This document shows positions 11,291 to 22,833 of a stretch of 64,000 nt of DNA, piece by piece; within the stretch, counting starts at the first letter, position 1; every line of letters starts with the position of its first letter. The stretch covers positions 1,474,977 through 1,538,976 of the forward strand of contig SCFE01000059.1 in NCBI GenBank assembly GCA_004352715.1, in the 5' to 3' direction. Source of the stretch: Hofstenia miamia (Eukaryota > Xenacoelomorpha > Acoela). Position numbers and translations under genes: made by a program. Under the pieces are notes generated by a model that was not told the DNA's origin, searched no databases, and worked only from the letters and a program-made list of their open reading frames with translations.

Positions 11291-14200
11291 TTGGAAATGA
11301 ATTTAGTGAACATGAAGTCCATTATAATTGGCAAATTTATTGATGTTGTTCCTTTTATCATACATATGCAACCTCGAGAAGCAGACTCCGCTGGCCTGAG
11401 ATGTCCCATTGAAAATTGCGCAATGCGTCTCTCTGTTAGTGGCGTAATCCAGCACCTTGAGCGACATACCAAAGGTGTTCTTCCGGGGTCTGTTCCAAAA
11501 ATTGGCTGGAGAGCAACAATAAATACGTGTGGAATTGTGTCAAATTACTGTCAAAAAAGTCACGTCACTCACACAATCAGAGATGCCACGCACATGCTAG
11601 GTTGATGAAAGCTCCTAATACTGATCTACCAACGCTTGATGAGGTTGCGAACCTAAGGAGACCCACTCTGAAGCATGTTCGGGCAACGGCGAGGCAAGCA
11701 TTTGGCCGGGTCTTGCAAGATGCTATCAGCAAGGCAGTCCATCAGAACAATACTTGTTGATGTTGCCTAAGTGTGTCTTGCCCAAAAGAGCTGGAAAGAA
11801 CTCTCATAAGCCGACATAGTGGCACTTTGCAACCGCTGGATGGATGGTGACAAAGTCGCTTTATGGCGAGATGCGGAACGAGCTGCAATTAAATTGCAAC
11901 CAGACAAGAAAACTGTCCAGCCAGACGTGCAAAAAACTAGAGACGCCGCCATCGCCTTCGCCAAGGAGGGCTTGTTTGGGAAGGCTAGTAGAGTCCTGTG
12001 CTCTAAGGGACTTGCTCCAAACTCAGACAAGACTAAGCGCCTTCTAGCTGAAAAACACCCGATCCAGGCAGCTCCAGTCACACCTGCTATTAACTCTGCT
12101 CCTGTTCATCTAGGTCCAGATTTCAAGATATTGGATATTCTATGTTCCTTCCCTAAGGGAACAGCATGCGGTCCATCAGGATTGAGAATTGACCACCTTT
12201 GTGAGGCAGCTGAAGCAAACTTGCCAGTGTCTTTAATTTCTACGCTGAGACAATTCATGAATCACCTTGTCTCTGGTAAAGCTCCGCGAGAGGTTGCCCC
12301 AGTGCTAGCTGGAGCAGCTTTGGTCGCATTGAGAAAGTCTGCCCCAGCTGCTCAGTTAGATATACGACCCATTGTGGTGGGAGAGATCTATCGACGACTT
12401 GCTGGGAAATGCATTTGTGCAGTCACAAGTGAGGAAGCCCGTCAGCTCTTTCAACCACATCAGTTTGGAGTTGCGTGTCCTGGAGGTATGGAAAAATTTG
12501 TACACAAGCTGAGGGAAGTTATGAAAGAATACTGGAACGACGATGACTTTGCAGTTTTGAAAGTTGACATGTGAAATGCTTTCAATACTGTATCCAGACA
12601 AGTGGTCATGGATGAATGCTCAAAGCACTTCCCTGAAATACTTCCATGGGTCATTTACTGCTATCAGACACATCCTAAGTTGTGGCACATTACTGGCAAG
12701 TTTTTATCAGCCACTGGAGTGCAACAAGGCAATCGTTTAGGGCATTTGATGTTTGCTATCGCACTCAACAGATTGGTGCTCGAGATTGACGAGATTGACG
12801 ACTTGTTACTGAATATGTGGTATTTGGACGACGGAGTGATTTGTGGAACCAGATCGTCCATTATGAGATGCCTGGTCTGCATCCAACAGGCAATGGAGTG
12901 GTCAGGACTGGAGCTCAACCTCAAAAAATGCGAGATTTTCTGCCGCCTCGACCTGTCTGCATTCCCCGAGGAGATCAAAAAATTTCACCAGCCTAATCAG
13001 GAAATTCTTGGAGCGCCAATATGAAGTAATGACTATTGCAATGATTACATCATTTCCAAGTCTCAAGCAGCTGAGCTGCTTCTGAACAAGCTGCCAACCC
13101 TTGGCGATCCACAAATAGCAGTTTCACTCCTGCGACAATGTGGAAGCCTTTGTAAGCTAGCACACCTTGCCAGGTGCTNNNNNNNNNNNNNNNNNNNNNN
13201 CCCCCAGCCGAATCTGGAAATTCTTGGAGCGCCAATTGGAAGTAATGACTATTGCAATGATTACATCGTTTCCAAGTCTCAAGCAGCTGAGATGCTTCTG
13301 AACAAGCTGCCAACCCTTGGAGATCCACAAATAGCAATTTCACTCCTGCGACAATGTGGAAGCTTTTGTAAGCTAGCACACCTTGCCAGGTGCTGTCCGC
13401 CGGATCAGGCACAAGAGATGTTGGGTCGTTTCGACGACGCAGTGCTAAGTTGTTTTGAGTAAGTAACTGCAATAGAGCTTTTGGAGGTCGGAAGGAAACA
13501 GACACAACTAGGGCTGAGTTGTGGGGGAATTGGCCTGCATTCCCTTAAGCTGCACGCACCCGCGGCCTATATCTCTTCTGTGGCATCTTCGGGAATTATT
13601 GCCGACTTGAAATTCAGCATTCAGTCGTACAACGACCAAGTGAAGGTAGAGGACAGATTACAAATAGCCGGGAATGAGATTCCAAGTCGATGGAAGCGTT
13701 AGGTATCACTTTCAGCTTCTATAGAAAAAAATGTCTTTCTGACTTGTTGGAAGATGCTGAAAGTCCATCAGAACGAGTCCGTCTACTTAAAGTTTCGTCA
13801 CCAAACGCATCCACATGGTTGACGGCCACCCCATCTCCAGGGTTGGGCTTCAGACTTGAATCAGAGGAAGTTAAGGTTCTTCTAATGCACAGGCTGGGAC
13901 TAACCCTGGCGTGTACAGGCGCTAAGTGTCCATCGTGTCTAGAGAATCTGCTTGATCCCCTTGGACACCATGCGCTGACATGCAAGAGAGGGCCAGATGT
14001 GATATTCAGCCACAACACCATATGGGATCTTCACTGTGCAAGTAGAGCCTTAATGAATCCCATACTCAAACAGGGTGCCAACTTGGATCACTCCTGATTG
14101 CTCACACGGATTGCGGATGTTCTGATACCCGTCTGGTCCCTTGGAAAAGCAGGAGCAGTAGACGTCACCATAGCACACCTCTCAACATCCTCTCAACATC

Positions 14201-14545
14201 GACGGAGTGAGTGTCATGACTAGCTACTGCCTGGAGGGTGCTGAGCTGAGTAAGCACCGCGAGAATGACGACAAGTGTGAAGAGCTTGGTTGGGAGTGCC
14301 TCCCCCTCACAGTGACACCCTATGGCTTGTGGGGCCTGCAAGCAATAAAAACCATCAGGAAGATCTCCAGTAGGCTCGCCATCCAGAACAAGCAGTCAAC
14401 GGAGGCTGCACAGAAGGAGATTATGACTTGGTTGGGTATGGTGCTGGCGCGTTGCACAGCACATGCAATCATCGCTAGGTCTCCTGTGGACTGAACAACC
14501 AAAGCACTTGCATCAATTCAGAAAGCGCAGAAGTACCTTATGACT
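11291..14545 (+). mobile_element. RLE-type non-LTR retrotransposon, nearly full length but broken
   Basis: Domain order fits a restriction-like-endonuclease LINE of the R2 type. (1) N-terminal zinc fingers: CPIENCAMRLSVSGVIQHLE with a following His (11402-11470), and a second Cys/His cluster after a frameshift (11530-11610). (2) RT from about 11819: FPKGTACGPSGLRIDHL, RPIVVGEIYRRLAGK, motif A KVDM-stop-NAFNTVSRQ at 12562-12600, GVQQGNRLGHLMFAIAL, and YLDD at 12821-12832. (3) A Cys/His block CPSCLENLLDPLGHHALTC at 13927-13983. (4) Endonuclease-like motifs: ADVLIPVW and AVDVT (about 14112-14170), then a Lys/Glu-rich stretch to 14340. Stops at 12572 and 13022, a stop near 13460 and frameshifts near 11610 and 13700 inactivate it. 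It includes the duplicated segment and gap at 13.0-13.4 kb. Confidence 0.85.
12997..13394. repeat. Segment duplicated on both sides of a 22-N gap
   Basis: About 180 bp of the LINE RT occurs twice: about 12999-13178 and about 13213-13394, with a few substitutions, separated by 22 N (13179-13200) and CCCCCAGCCG. The first copy has TGA where the second has GGA (13022 versus 13236). A copy ending at the gap and repeated after it is the signature of two overlapping contigs or alleles that were not merged. Confidence 0.85.
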
Positions 14546-15149
14546 CATGAAGAAAATTATTCAAAATTTTTAGATTTAACTGCGGATTGTTTCAATTTGA
14601 TTGGCATTTTAAGAAGTGATTAAAACTACAAGCACCCATGGAATATTGATTTACTAATCAGATTGTAAAGGTTCCATTTAAAATATTAAATAATATACAT
14701 ATGCAAAAGTATGCCAAAATGGATTAAAACTTAATGTAATAAAATTATTATATTTATAATTTAAAAAAATTTCTTAAATCTATGAATGAATAATAACAAT
14801 TAATTCAATTGTTTTCAAGAAATTTCTGCAAACAATATATACAATTAATGTGGATTAAGACAAAATGTGTAACATTAAAATTTTGGTGAATATATAAAAA
14901 TGATAGTATTTTAACATTTATATAAGAATCTGATATTCTAATACATTTCAAAATTTAATGAAAATATTCCCAATTCAATGTTAACATAAAACTAGTTGAA
15001 TAGGATTATTTAGCATGCCTGACTTATTAACATTGCATGCAAGTCAACAAAAAAAAATTCAATGACATACTTCAAATGAGAAATATAGCTTTACAAGTGT
15101 TTATTGGAAAGCTTCAAATTTAATGACAAATTCCTCATGATTTTATGAT
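14546..15149. other. AT-rich spacer between two LINEs
   Basis: About 80 percent A+T by eye. No open frame or repeat that I can name. Confidence 0.5.
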
Positions 15150-18100
15150 TATTATTATGCCAAATCTCACCAGAGATGGTCGGGTCTTGCTTTCACTCTG
15201 TGAAGCAATCATTTCGAAAGTCTTTGCTGGTGCTACATTCCTGGATGCAGCAAATGCTTCTCTCATCTTAATAAAGAAAACACTGTTGAAGCTCTCCTGC
15301 TCCTTTTCAAAAACTCTTTCAGTTCTACATCAGCCTCTGCCACTATTCCTGCTCATTCACCATTCTCAGAAGAAACTTCATCATATACTCTTCATCAATA
15401 TGAATCTTTCAGACAATATCATCCAGAAAATCACTCGCCTCAACCTCAAAATGTATGTCAACAACACACTCATCTCAAGCCTAATTTATCAGTAAAATCT
15501 ATCAAGCCCTGAACTACCTCTCTCATCATTTCAAGCAGTATCTTGAAGTATGTCCGTTCTTGCAATCTTTTTTTCAAATCAAACAACAACAATTCACTCA
15601 TATCCTGGTCACAACTCTCATCAACTCTCTCAAAAGATCCAGAATGATCCTTCAATGCACATCAACTCAGTCTTCATAAATACAGGCCTCATTAATTCAC
15701 TCAAATCTACCAACATCAAACAATTTCAACAGAACAACAATCACCTTGTATCTTTAATCCATCAAAAATTCACTCTGCGGTTAATCTATTTCCTAGAAAT
15801 TACTTCAGTCTGTAAACATTCTGCTCATTATTTTAGCTCCCAAATATTTAAAACCAGTATGTAAATTAGAATATGAATTAAAACATGATATATTTGAATC
15901 ACTCTGGATAGAAATTATATCATTTGAAAATAAATGCAATAAAGAACTGATTAATATCAAATACAATCCCAATAAGAATTATCATATTGACTATTTAAAA
16001 TTTAAGGCAAATAAAATGTCCAAAATAAGTGATCTCTACTATTCTATAAATATATTTGGTGACTCTAATATAAATTATTTCAATAATCTTGAAAAAAATT
16101 GTTAAGAGAATTTTGCACAACATATGATTTTCATTGTGTAAATACTGACTGTCCAACAAGACAAAACAACTTAATTGATTACTTCCTAACAAATTCTGAC
16201 TTAGTTCTTAAATCCTTCATATTTGAATCATTCAGTGACAATGCTCTTTGCACATATATAAGTAATATAACTACCAAAGCCAATAAATTTGAAATAATTT
16301 ATACAAGAGATTATCTAAATTATTCAGATGAAATAATGGAAACACTATTGAAAAACATCATTCAACTATATATACACATTAAAATCTTGATCTTGCATGA
16401 TTAATTATATTTCAAAAAAAAATTTGCAGTGCAGTGAATAAAGCAGCACCAATTAAGTACCGCAAAGTAAAATTAAAAGCATGCAAGTTTGCTTTATCAA
16501 ATGCTGACGAGAGTGACATACATGAACTTGTAGGTATTAAAAGAAAATTGTTTGATCTCACTCATAAAGAACCGACAACAACTAATTGGACTAATATCGA
16601 AAAATCAAAGAAGATTATTAAACAATTAAGAAATAAAAAATCTGCTTAAAAGAAAAAAAATCTTCAATAAACTAAAAATACAAACGAAAAATGGCAATAT
16701 ATTCATAAAATTTTGGGAAAAAGTAAAGGAATTTCAAATGATATTAATAAATTAAGCATTGATAACCAAACTACAACAGAAGATACAAGAATAATAGACC
16801 ACCTAAATACAACATTTAAGGAACTTGGCAATTTCAATTTTCCCCAATATAAGAGAAAGACAAATATTAATAAATTCCCAGGAAAAACATGCTTTTCTTT
16901 TAGACTCATAAATGCAAATGAACTAGAAACCATAATAAAAACTTTAGACACAAATAAATCAAAGGCATCCTATAATCTTCCAATCTTTATTATTAAACGT
17001 CATTTTCATATCTTTAGTTAACATCTACTATTTGCATTTAACCAATGCATTATTGATAATGAATTCCCGGATATATTTAAGCAATCTGACATAAGCCCTA
17101 TATATAAAAAGGCGATCCTCTAAATGCACAAAATTATAGGCCCATTTGCATTGGCCACTCCTTTAGTAAACTATTCAAAAAATTATTAAATAATCAAATA
17201 AATTCATATTTCATATATGAAAATATTCTTTCAAAAAAACAATTTCATAATGGTTATAGCACTCAATATGCAATTTTACCAATATCAGAACAAATAAAAT
17301 CTAATCTAACCCTAAGCAATTGTAGTTGTGTTGCACTTCTTGACTTGAGCAAAGCTTTTAACTCAATGAATTTTGACATATTAAGGGACAAATTAATATA
17401 TTATAACTTTGATAACAAATCTGTTAACTTAATAATGACTTTCCTTAAAATCAACAGCAAAGAGTTATACTTAATGGTAAAATACAAAATATATTATAAT
17501 GGGCTGTGGGGTTCCACAGGGCACAGTTCTTGGACCTATTCTATTTGCAATCTATGTTAATGACATAACTCAACAGGTAAAAAACAGTAAAATTTATCAA
17601 TATGCAGATGATACTTGTCTTATAAGTACTGATATAAATGCCTTTAATGCAACTAAAAATCTCCAATATGACATCGAAAATTTAACAAAATATTTCTCAA
17701 ATAATCAATTGAAAGTAAATATTGAAAAAACACAATTTATAATATTCTCCTCTAAGACAAACAGAAATCTCACAAAAACATAGAACTTAAATTAAATAAT
17801 GTACCAATAAAGCAAAGTGAATCTATTAACTATTTAGATGTTGAAATTGACAATGATTTAAATTTCAAACAATTCTTCATGGCTAAAATTAAAAAATGAC
17901 TTCTGGAGTTAGGTATCTTTATCATCTCAGAAATATTTCAAATATGTACCACAAACAATTAATAAATGGACACTTTCAATATTAATTCACTTTTTAAATA
18001 TTAATTCAAAACATCACATCCTCCTGTCTAAAACTTTCAATTGGTCAAATAAAACACTCAATTTTGCACAAAAACATGACAATACCTCTGATTACGAATT

Positions 18101-18558
18101 AAATACAAAATATTATCCCCTTATTACCAAATTCAAATGCATATGTTATCAATATTATTTAAATTCAAATTTGGCCATGCTGCAACTTTGTTTTTAAAAT
18201 AGTGTATTAAATTAAGTGAATGTTCTCAAACATTTTTATGCTTGAATATATATTTTAATAGTTTTCACCACACACCAACTAAATTATAGAATAACTTAAA
18301 TAGAGAAATTAAATTTGAAAAACAATACAAAAAATTCAGAAAGAAATGGCGAACCTTACCCTTAAATTGACAATGCCCACTTAATGACAATAATACACTA
18401 TATTCAATTAAAATTTTGTATAACATTTACACACACAACACACATTTTAATATTAAATATATTTATTGCAAGCATTCCTCTTTAATAGACAATGCCTACT
18501 TAATGACAATAATACACTACATTCATTTGAAAATTTTGTGTAAAATGCACACACACAT

Positions 18559-18594
<36 letters not shown>

Positions 18595-18665
18595 TATATT
18601 TGTAAATAGCTTTTTTGTAGTTTTGTAGTTTATAGTTTTTTGTACTAGTTTATTGTAGCAATAAA
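15150..18665 (+). mobile_element. Endonuclease-type LINE (L2/CR1-like), decayed
   Basis: The AP-endonuclease C-terminal part is visible at 16055-16240: GDSNINYFNN, HCVNTDCPTRQNNLIDYFLTN. RT blocks follow in broken frames: NKSKASYNLP (about 16945-16980), LLDLSKAFNSMNFDIL (17336-17383), GVPQGTVLGPILFAIYVNDI (17506-17565) and QYADDTCLI (17598-17625), so the catalytic YADD box is intact. The 5' part (15150-15860) has long weakly biased open frames and matches 5200-5720, supporting one family with two copies. The 3' end probably lies near 18665 after AATAAATTGCTTTTGAATCTT. At least ten stops or frameshifts are present. Confidence 0.85.
18366..18592. repeat. Imperfect tandem duplication and (TA)n in LINE 3' region
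   Basis: The phrase GACAATGCCCACTTAATGACAA (18369) recurs as GACAATGCCTACTTAATGACAA at 18489, each followed by TAATACACTA and a CACACA run, giving two units of about 120 bp. The second ends in a TA run at 18565-18592. Confidence 0.75.
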
Positions 18666-19124
18666 TTGCTTTTGAATCTTATACAATTTTGCTATTCTGA
18701 TCATAAAATTAATTCTACTTTGCTTTTGTGAATTTTCATTTCTTATGTATAAGTAACCCAAAAGGATTGCTTAGTAATGTAATTTTGCTTTTCCATGAAT
18801 TTTCTTAATATTTATCATGTCCATATAATTTCTCTTGCCATTGGTGCAGTGCCTGTGCTAGTGTTTAACACAATAGGATGGGCACCAATTAAGCAGAAAA
18901 ATTTCAGACTGGCAATGCAAGTAGCATAGCTACTACATATAACATTATCAAGTATTTTTCAAGTAAGTAAATAAAACATTAAAAATTTGTTAAGACAGCA
19001 AATGATATATTTCAATGTCTTAATTACCCAAGCAGTACAGTACACTTAAAGTAAAAGCTAAAAAATTCAAAACTGTTACAAAACTGGTCAAAACATCATT
19101 TGACAACAATTCTGTGATTGTTGT
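18666..19124. other. Gene-free spacer
   Basis: AT-rich sequence between the LINE and the hAT remnant; no feature recognised. Confidence 0.4.
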
Positions 19125-19745
19125 GAGATGCACATAATTTATCAATAATTTCATTTAGGTCCAAAGTTTCAGTCTGAGTGTGGTTCATAGCCAAAATCCT
19201 AATATCAGCTTGGTGAGTATCTGTCTTACTAGTTCTAAGATAGTAACTAATAATTCTTAATCATGAAAAGCTGCTTTCACAGTTAGCAGAGCTGACCAGA
19301 AAGGTCAAACTCATTTGCAGTAACTTCCAAAATTCATAGAAAGCTTACCTTGTATGGCATTAGAAATTCAAAAATATTAGCCATATACTTCAATGTTCTA
19401 GATTTTCTCTGAATGAGACATTTTGCACTGTGAAACTCTGCATTGAGATCAACAAGAATAAGGTGGCATAATTCAAGAAGAAACTTAATAAGATTTGGCA
19501 TCAAAGAAATGGCTGTTTTGAAGATTTTGAATCAATGCAAAGCTATATTCTGAAAATCATTGCCTCATTTTGCCAATAATATTATCCAAAATAACATTGA
19601 AAGCATTAACATGGAGTTCATCAAAGTTTTCAACATTAAAATCTTTTAAAGTTTTGAAGTTTTCTCAGAAGTTTCCTTCTCTAATTTATCTTTTCCCATT
19701 CAATATTGTTTTCCTCAATTACAGATGAAACTTCCTTGATAATAA
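19125..19745 (-). pseudogene. hAT/DUF4371-like transposase, C-terminal part
   Basis: On the minus strand, starting next to the LTR: IIKEVSSVIEENNIEWEKIN (19743-19684), then FDELHVNAFNVILDNIIGKM (about 19625-19565), which matches the mid region of DUF4371 transposases. Further on is the dimerisation region, NCESSFS-like and IISYYLRTSKTDTHQADIRI (about 19290-19195), ending LDLNEIIDKLCAS near 19125. Stops and frameshifts are frequent. It is the continuation of the piece at 26712-27640: the LTR retroelement was inserted between them. Such proteins bind DNA through zinc fingers and carry an RNase H-fold DDE core; this copy cannot encode one. Confidence 0.75.
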
Positions 19746-20676
19746 TGTAGAATCATGGGCTGGTAGGGAAACTTAACTAGAAACTTAATTCACTCTGCAG
19801 AAGGTTTAATTAGCGTTTTCAGTACAGCCACGATTCCAAGAAACAGGTTAACATAGAACTTATAACTTATAACATAACTTATAGATGTAACATTGGTAAT
19901 TCATCCAAGTAACAAAACTACTTTAGGTACAATCCAAGATGACCAATTCCTATGGCTTCCAGCTGAAGCGGAGCATCCAAAAGTAAAGTGCTTAACCTAT
20001 TGACTGGTGCTACCCTATTTGTCTCACTTGCTTAATTTCTATCTCAATTCAGAAAATACAAACTCTCATTTTCATTGTTATCTCTCAGCTCACTATTAAA
20101 TAATCTGTAATTGCCAGATATTCGTGCTAGCCAACGGCATGGTATCATCACAGTATTAGGTTTTATAAGTGCATGTACGTGTTGAACTACGAATGAGAGA
20201 TTTATTATTTCCTTATACATAACCGTATACGTAACTTAATGAGTCCACAATTCGGACTGGGTAATCAAAAGACCCCCAGAAGCAATGTGCTGGTGAAAGC
20301 ACTCCTGAATTGTCGCCGATCTTAAGCAATAAGTTTCATAAAGATAATAAATAAATAGAAAATACAACAGTAAATACAGCAGTTGAGAGTTGATAAAATC
20401 TATTAAGCTATTGCTACATTGTTCTCAGGTTTTATACAAAATGTTTAACTATTACCTGCCTTTGTTTACAATAATCAGATGTCAACATAGTTTAACATGA
20501 TCAAATTCTTTTCCCTCGCAAAATTAAATTTGAGCAACAATAAGCACCATCAAGGGGACATAAAACTAGCAATAGTAACCTAAGATCGAAAATAGCTACT
20601 AACGTCAGAGTGACGTAATAATACAAAATAAAGATTTAAAAGAATAAAATCAACAAAATCCCTGAGCAACTCTACA
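19746..20676 (-). repeat. 3' LTR of the gypsy-type element
   Basis: 931 bp with terminal TGTAGA/TCTACA. It is matched almost throughout by 25772-26711. A deletion of about 9 bp relative to the other copy lies near 20291, and single-base differences are scattered (for example near 19853, 20146 and 20229). The ATAA target duplication sits on its outer side. Confidence 0.9.
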
Positions 20677-20695
20677 CGCCCCCCTTGCTCAAATT
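20677..20695 (-). promoter_or_regulatory. Polypurine tract before the 3' LTR
   Basis: On the minus strand the bases just before the LTR are GAGCAAGGGGGGCG. A purine-rich run in this position is the usual primer for plus-strand DNA synthesis in LTR elements. The terminal CG next to the LTR is slightly atypical. Confidence 0.6.
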
Positions 20696-22325
20696 AATTT
20701 TCTGATAGTAGTTGGAGGGCTGGCCCAGAAACAATATTTTGTGTGGCCACAATCATCTTTGTAGCGAGTTCACCATCCCATGTTTGGACTTCCACATAGT
20801 GTTCTTCTTGGGTTATCTGCATAAGTACTTCTCTTTGCATTACCACCTCGTCCTTCAGCTACAGAAATTTGATGGTTGGCATTCGATTGCTAACTGGACA
20901 ATTTCTCCTAAGGTTATTCAACTGCCTGGTGAATGTATCATAGAACCACTCATAAAGCCAAAGGCCCTTTAGTGCAATCATCAACGTCATCATCACGTCA
21001 GTGTCAGACGTATGAGCATCGTCAGCACTAATCTCAGTTTCGGGGTAAAAATGTAGAAAGACTTGTCGCAAGGACCCCATGGTAGTCGCATGATCTATAA
21101 AGAGCAAGCAGTATTCTTGAACTTGACTTAGCGTCATCTCTTCCGGATCACATACATTGGCTCATATCATTGTAATTATTTCAATTCTCTTCGTAACATC
21201 ATAGTACCGAGTCACTGTTTCAACATTGTTTATCCACATTAAATCTCCAGCAGCTTGAAAGAGGATAAGGACACGAGGCTGCAATGTGGCAGTCCCTATC
21301 ATTACTGGATAGTTTATGCGGGCGTCCTTGATTGTATCCCAGAATTTTCCTCAGAGTCCCCTTGGTCGTAAACGTTTGATCTGTTGTGTGGAGATTCGTA
21401 CGTGGGAAGTAGTACATTCTACATCCAGAGCAACGTGTCGCCCTGGGGATTGTAAAATGACTAACTCCTCCTTGGTAAACATCTCCGTAAGACACCACTT
21501 CATCAACAAGAGGACGTCTTTATCGCGGCTGTCGACCAGAACTCTCTGCTGCACATTAAGGTCATCTAAGAACTTGCTGGGATCATGCTCGACCATTAAA
21601 ATGCATTCATCTTCTGTTACAGACCATTGCGGCGTCGGTTTGGGAGAGATTGCATTACCTCCGAATTTTTCTAGATTTACTTTTTTGATCAAGTCGCAAA
21701 TATGGGGAGACATTTGTACTGCCAAAGATGCTAGTAGCTCCTCCTCTCAAAAAAATTGCTCTGGTGTCCACATCACCTGATCGAAAATGGTGATGGGAAT
21801 GATCTTGCCTTCTTTATTAACATGCCTAGCTGACTCGATGAATTAACCATACCCACATTCAGGATACTTCATTTGTTGCATGTTGAATAAAATTTCATTT
21901 TTTCCATATATGTCGAACTTGGTGACTTGATCAAGAAATTGTTGTGTTGATCCAGGCAATCGTTCTACAAATCTTCGCGTACTCAGGGGAGAGTTATCTG
22001 AATGAAATATGGCGAATTTGGTCTTGGCAGTGGCGCCCCACATGTACTTCTTTACTGTATCAGAAAAAATATTGATGTCCAATGGACAACTCCCAAGTCG
22101 ATTGCTCGTTAACATAATCGACATCTTGCCAGTAACCCTGCTCACCCCCACCAGTCGGGCATAATATTTTTCAAACTTATCCATGGCTTTTCTAGTTGCA
22201 ATATAATAAGGGTGTAGTTTTTCATCACCGACTTTAGATAGTTTTCTTTTTCTCTCTTCTGTCTTCTGAGATCTCACAGTGGAAGTAGTGGTGGAAGAGG
22301 TCGAAGGGGCTATCAAGTTGCTCAT
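20690..22325 (-). pseudogene. Long unidentified third ORF of the LTR element
   Basis: One reading frame on the minus strand runs from an ATG at 22325 to about 20690, roughly 545 codons, broken by only about half a dozen in-frame stops and no frameshift that I can see. It lies between integrase and the 3' LTR, where env sits in some related elements, but I see no signal peptide, transmembrane segment or Cys pattern of an envelope. Nor do I see a zinc knuckle of gag. The N-terminus is Ser/Thr-rich, followed by KTEERKRKLSKVG; the rest is mixed charged and hydrophobic (for example TPEQFF, CDLIKKVNLEKFGG, ALKGLWLYEWFYDTF). I do not recognise the family. The consistent single frame argues that it was a real protein-coding gene. 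Confidence 0.6.
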
Positions 22326-22623
22326 ATGGGGGGTATTTACAAGTTGTAAAGCACTAAAAGGTACTTTCGATTTATCATAAGTTTTTAAAGTGAGGGTTGC
22401 CAGCTCCTCTCACGCATGTGGGGAAACGTGTCTCTCCATGTAGGGGCGAGATGTGGAGGGCGTCATGGGAAATGCTGTCTGCTCTCTGAGTTGTGGAGCA
22501 ACATGTCGCCCACACGGAATCAGACTCTCCTCAGCACCATCCTGACGTCCTCTTTTTCTTGCGCGCACCTCAGCAAGCAGAGATACGTGTCTCTCTCGCC
22601 TAGGTGAGGCATCTTGTTCAAGT

Positions 22624-22833
22624 NNNNNNNNNNNNNNNNNNNNNNNNNNNNNNNNNNNNNNNNNNNNNNNNNNNNNNNNNNNNNNNNNNNNNNNNNNNNN
22701 NNNNNNNNNNNNNNNNNNNNNNNNNNNNNNNNNNNNNNNNNNNNNNNNNNNNNNNNNNNNNNNNNNNNNNNNNNNNNNNNNNNNNNNNNNNNNNNNNNNN
22801 NNNNNNNNNNNNNNNNNNNNNNNNNNNNNNNNN
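22624..22833. other. Assembly gap (210 N) inside the LTR element
   Basis: A run of 210 N. The flanks (22420-22623 and 22834-22920) are less AT-rich than the surroundings and contain short repeated phrases such as AGATACGTGTCTCTC and GGAAACGTGTCTCTCC, which may have hindered assembly. Confidence 0.9.

Noticed and set aside
20859-21137. Separate small gene at the end of the LTR element
   Set aside because: It is in the same frame as 22325-21351 and is better seen as the C-terminal part of one broken ORF.
21316-21780. 154-codon plus-strand frame in the LTR element
   Set aside because: It lies opposite the consistent minus-strand third ORF and has no domain.
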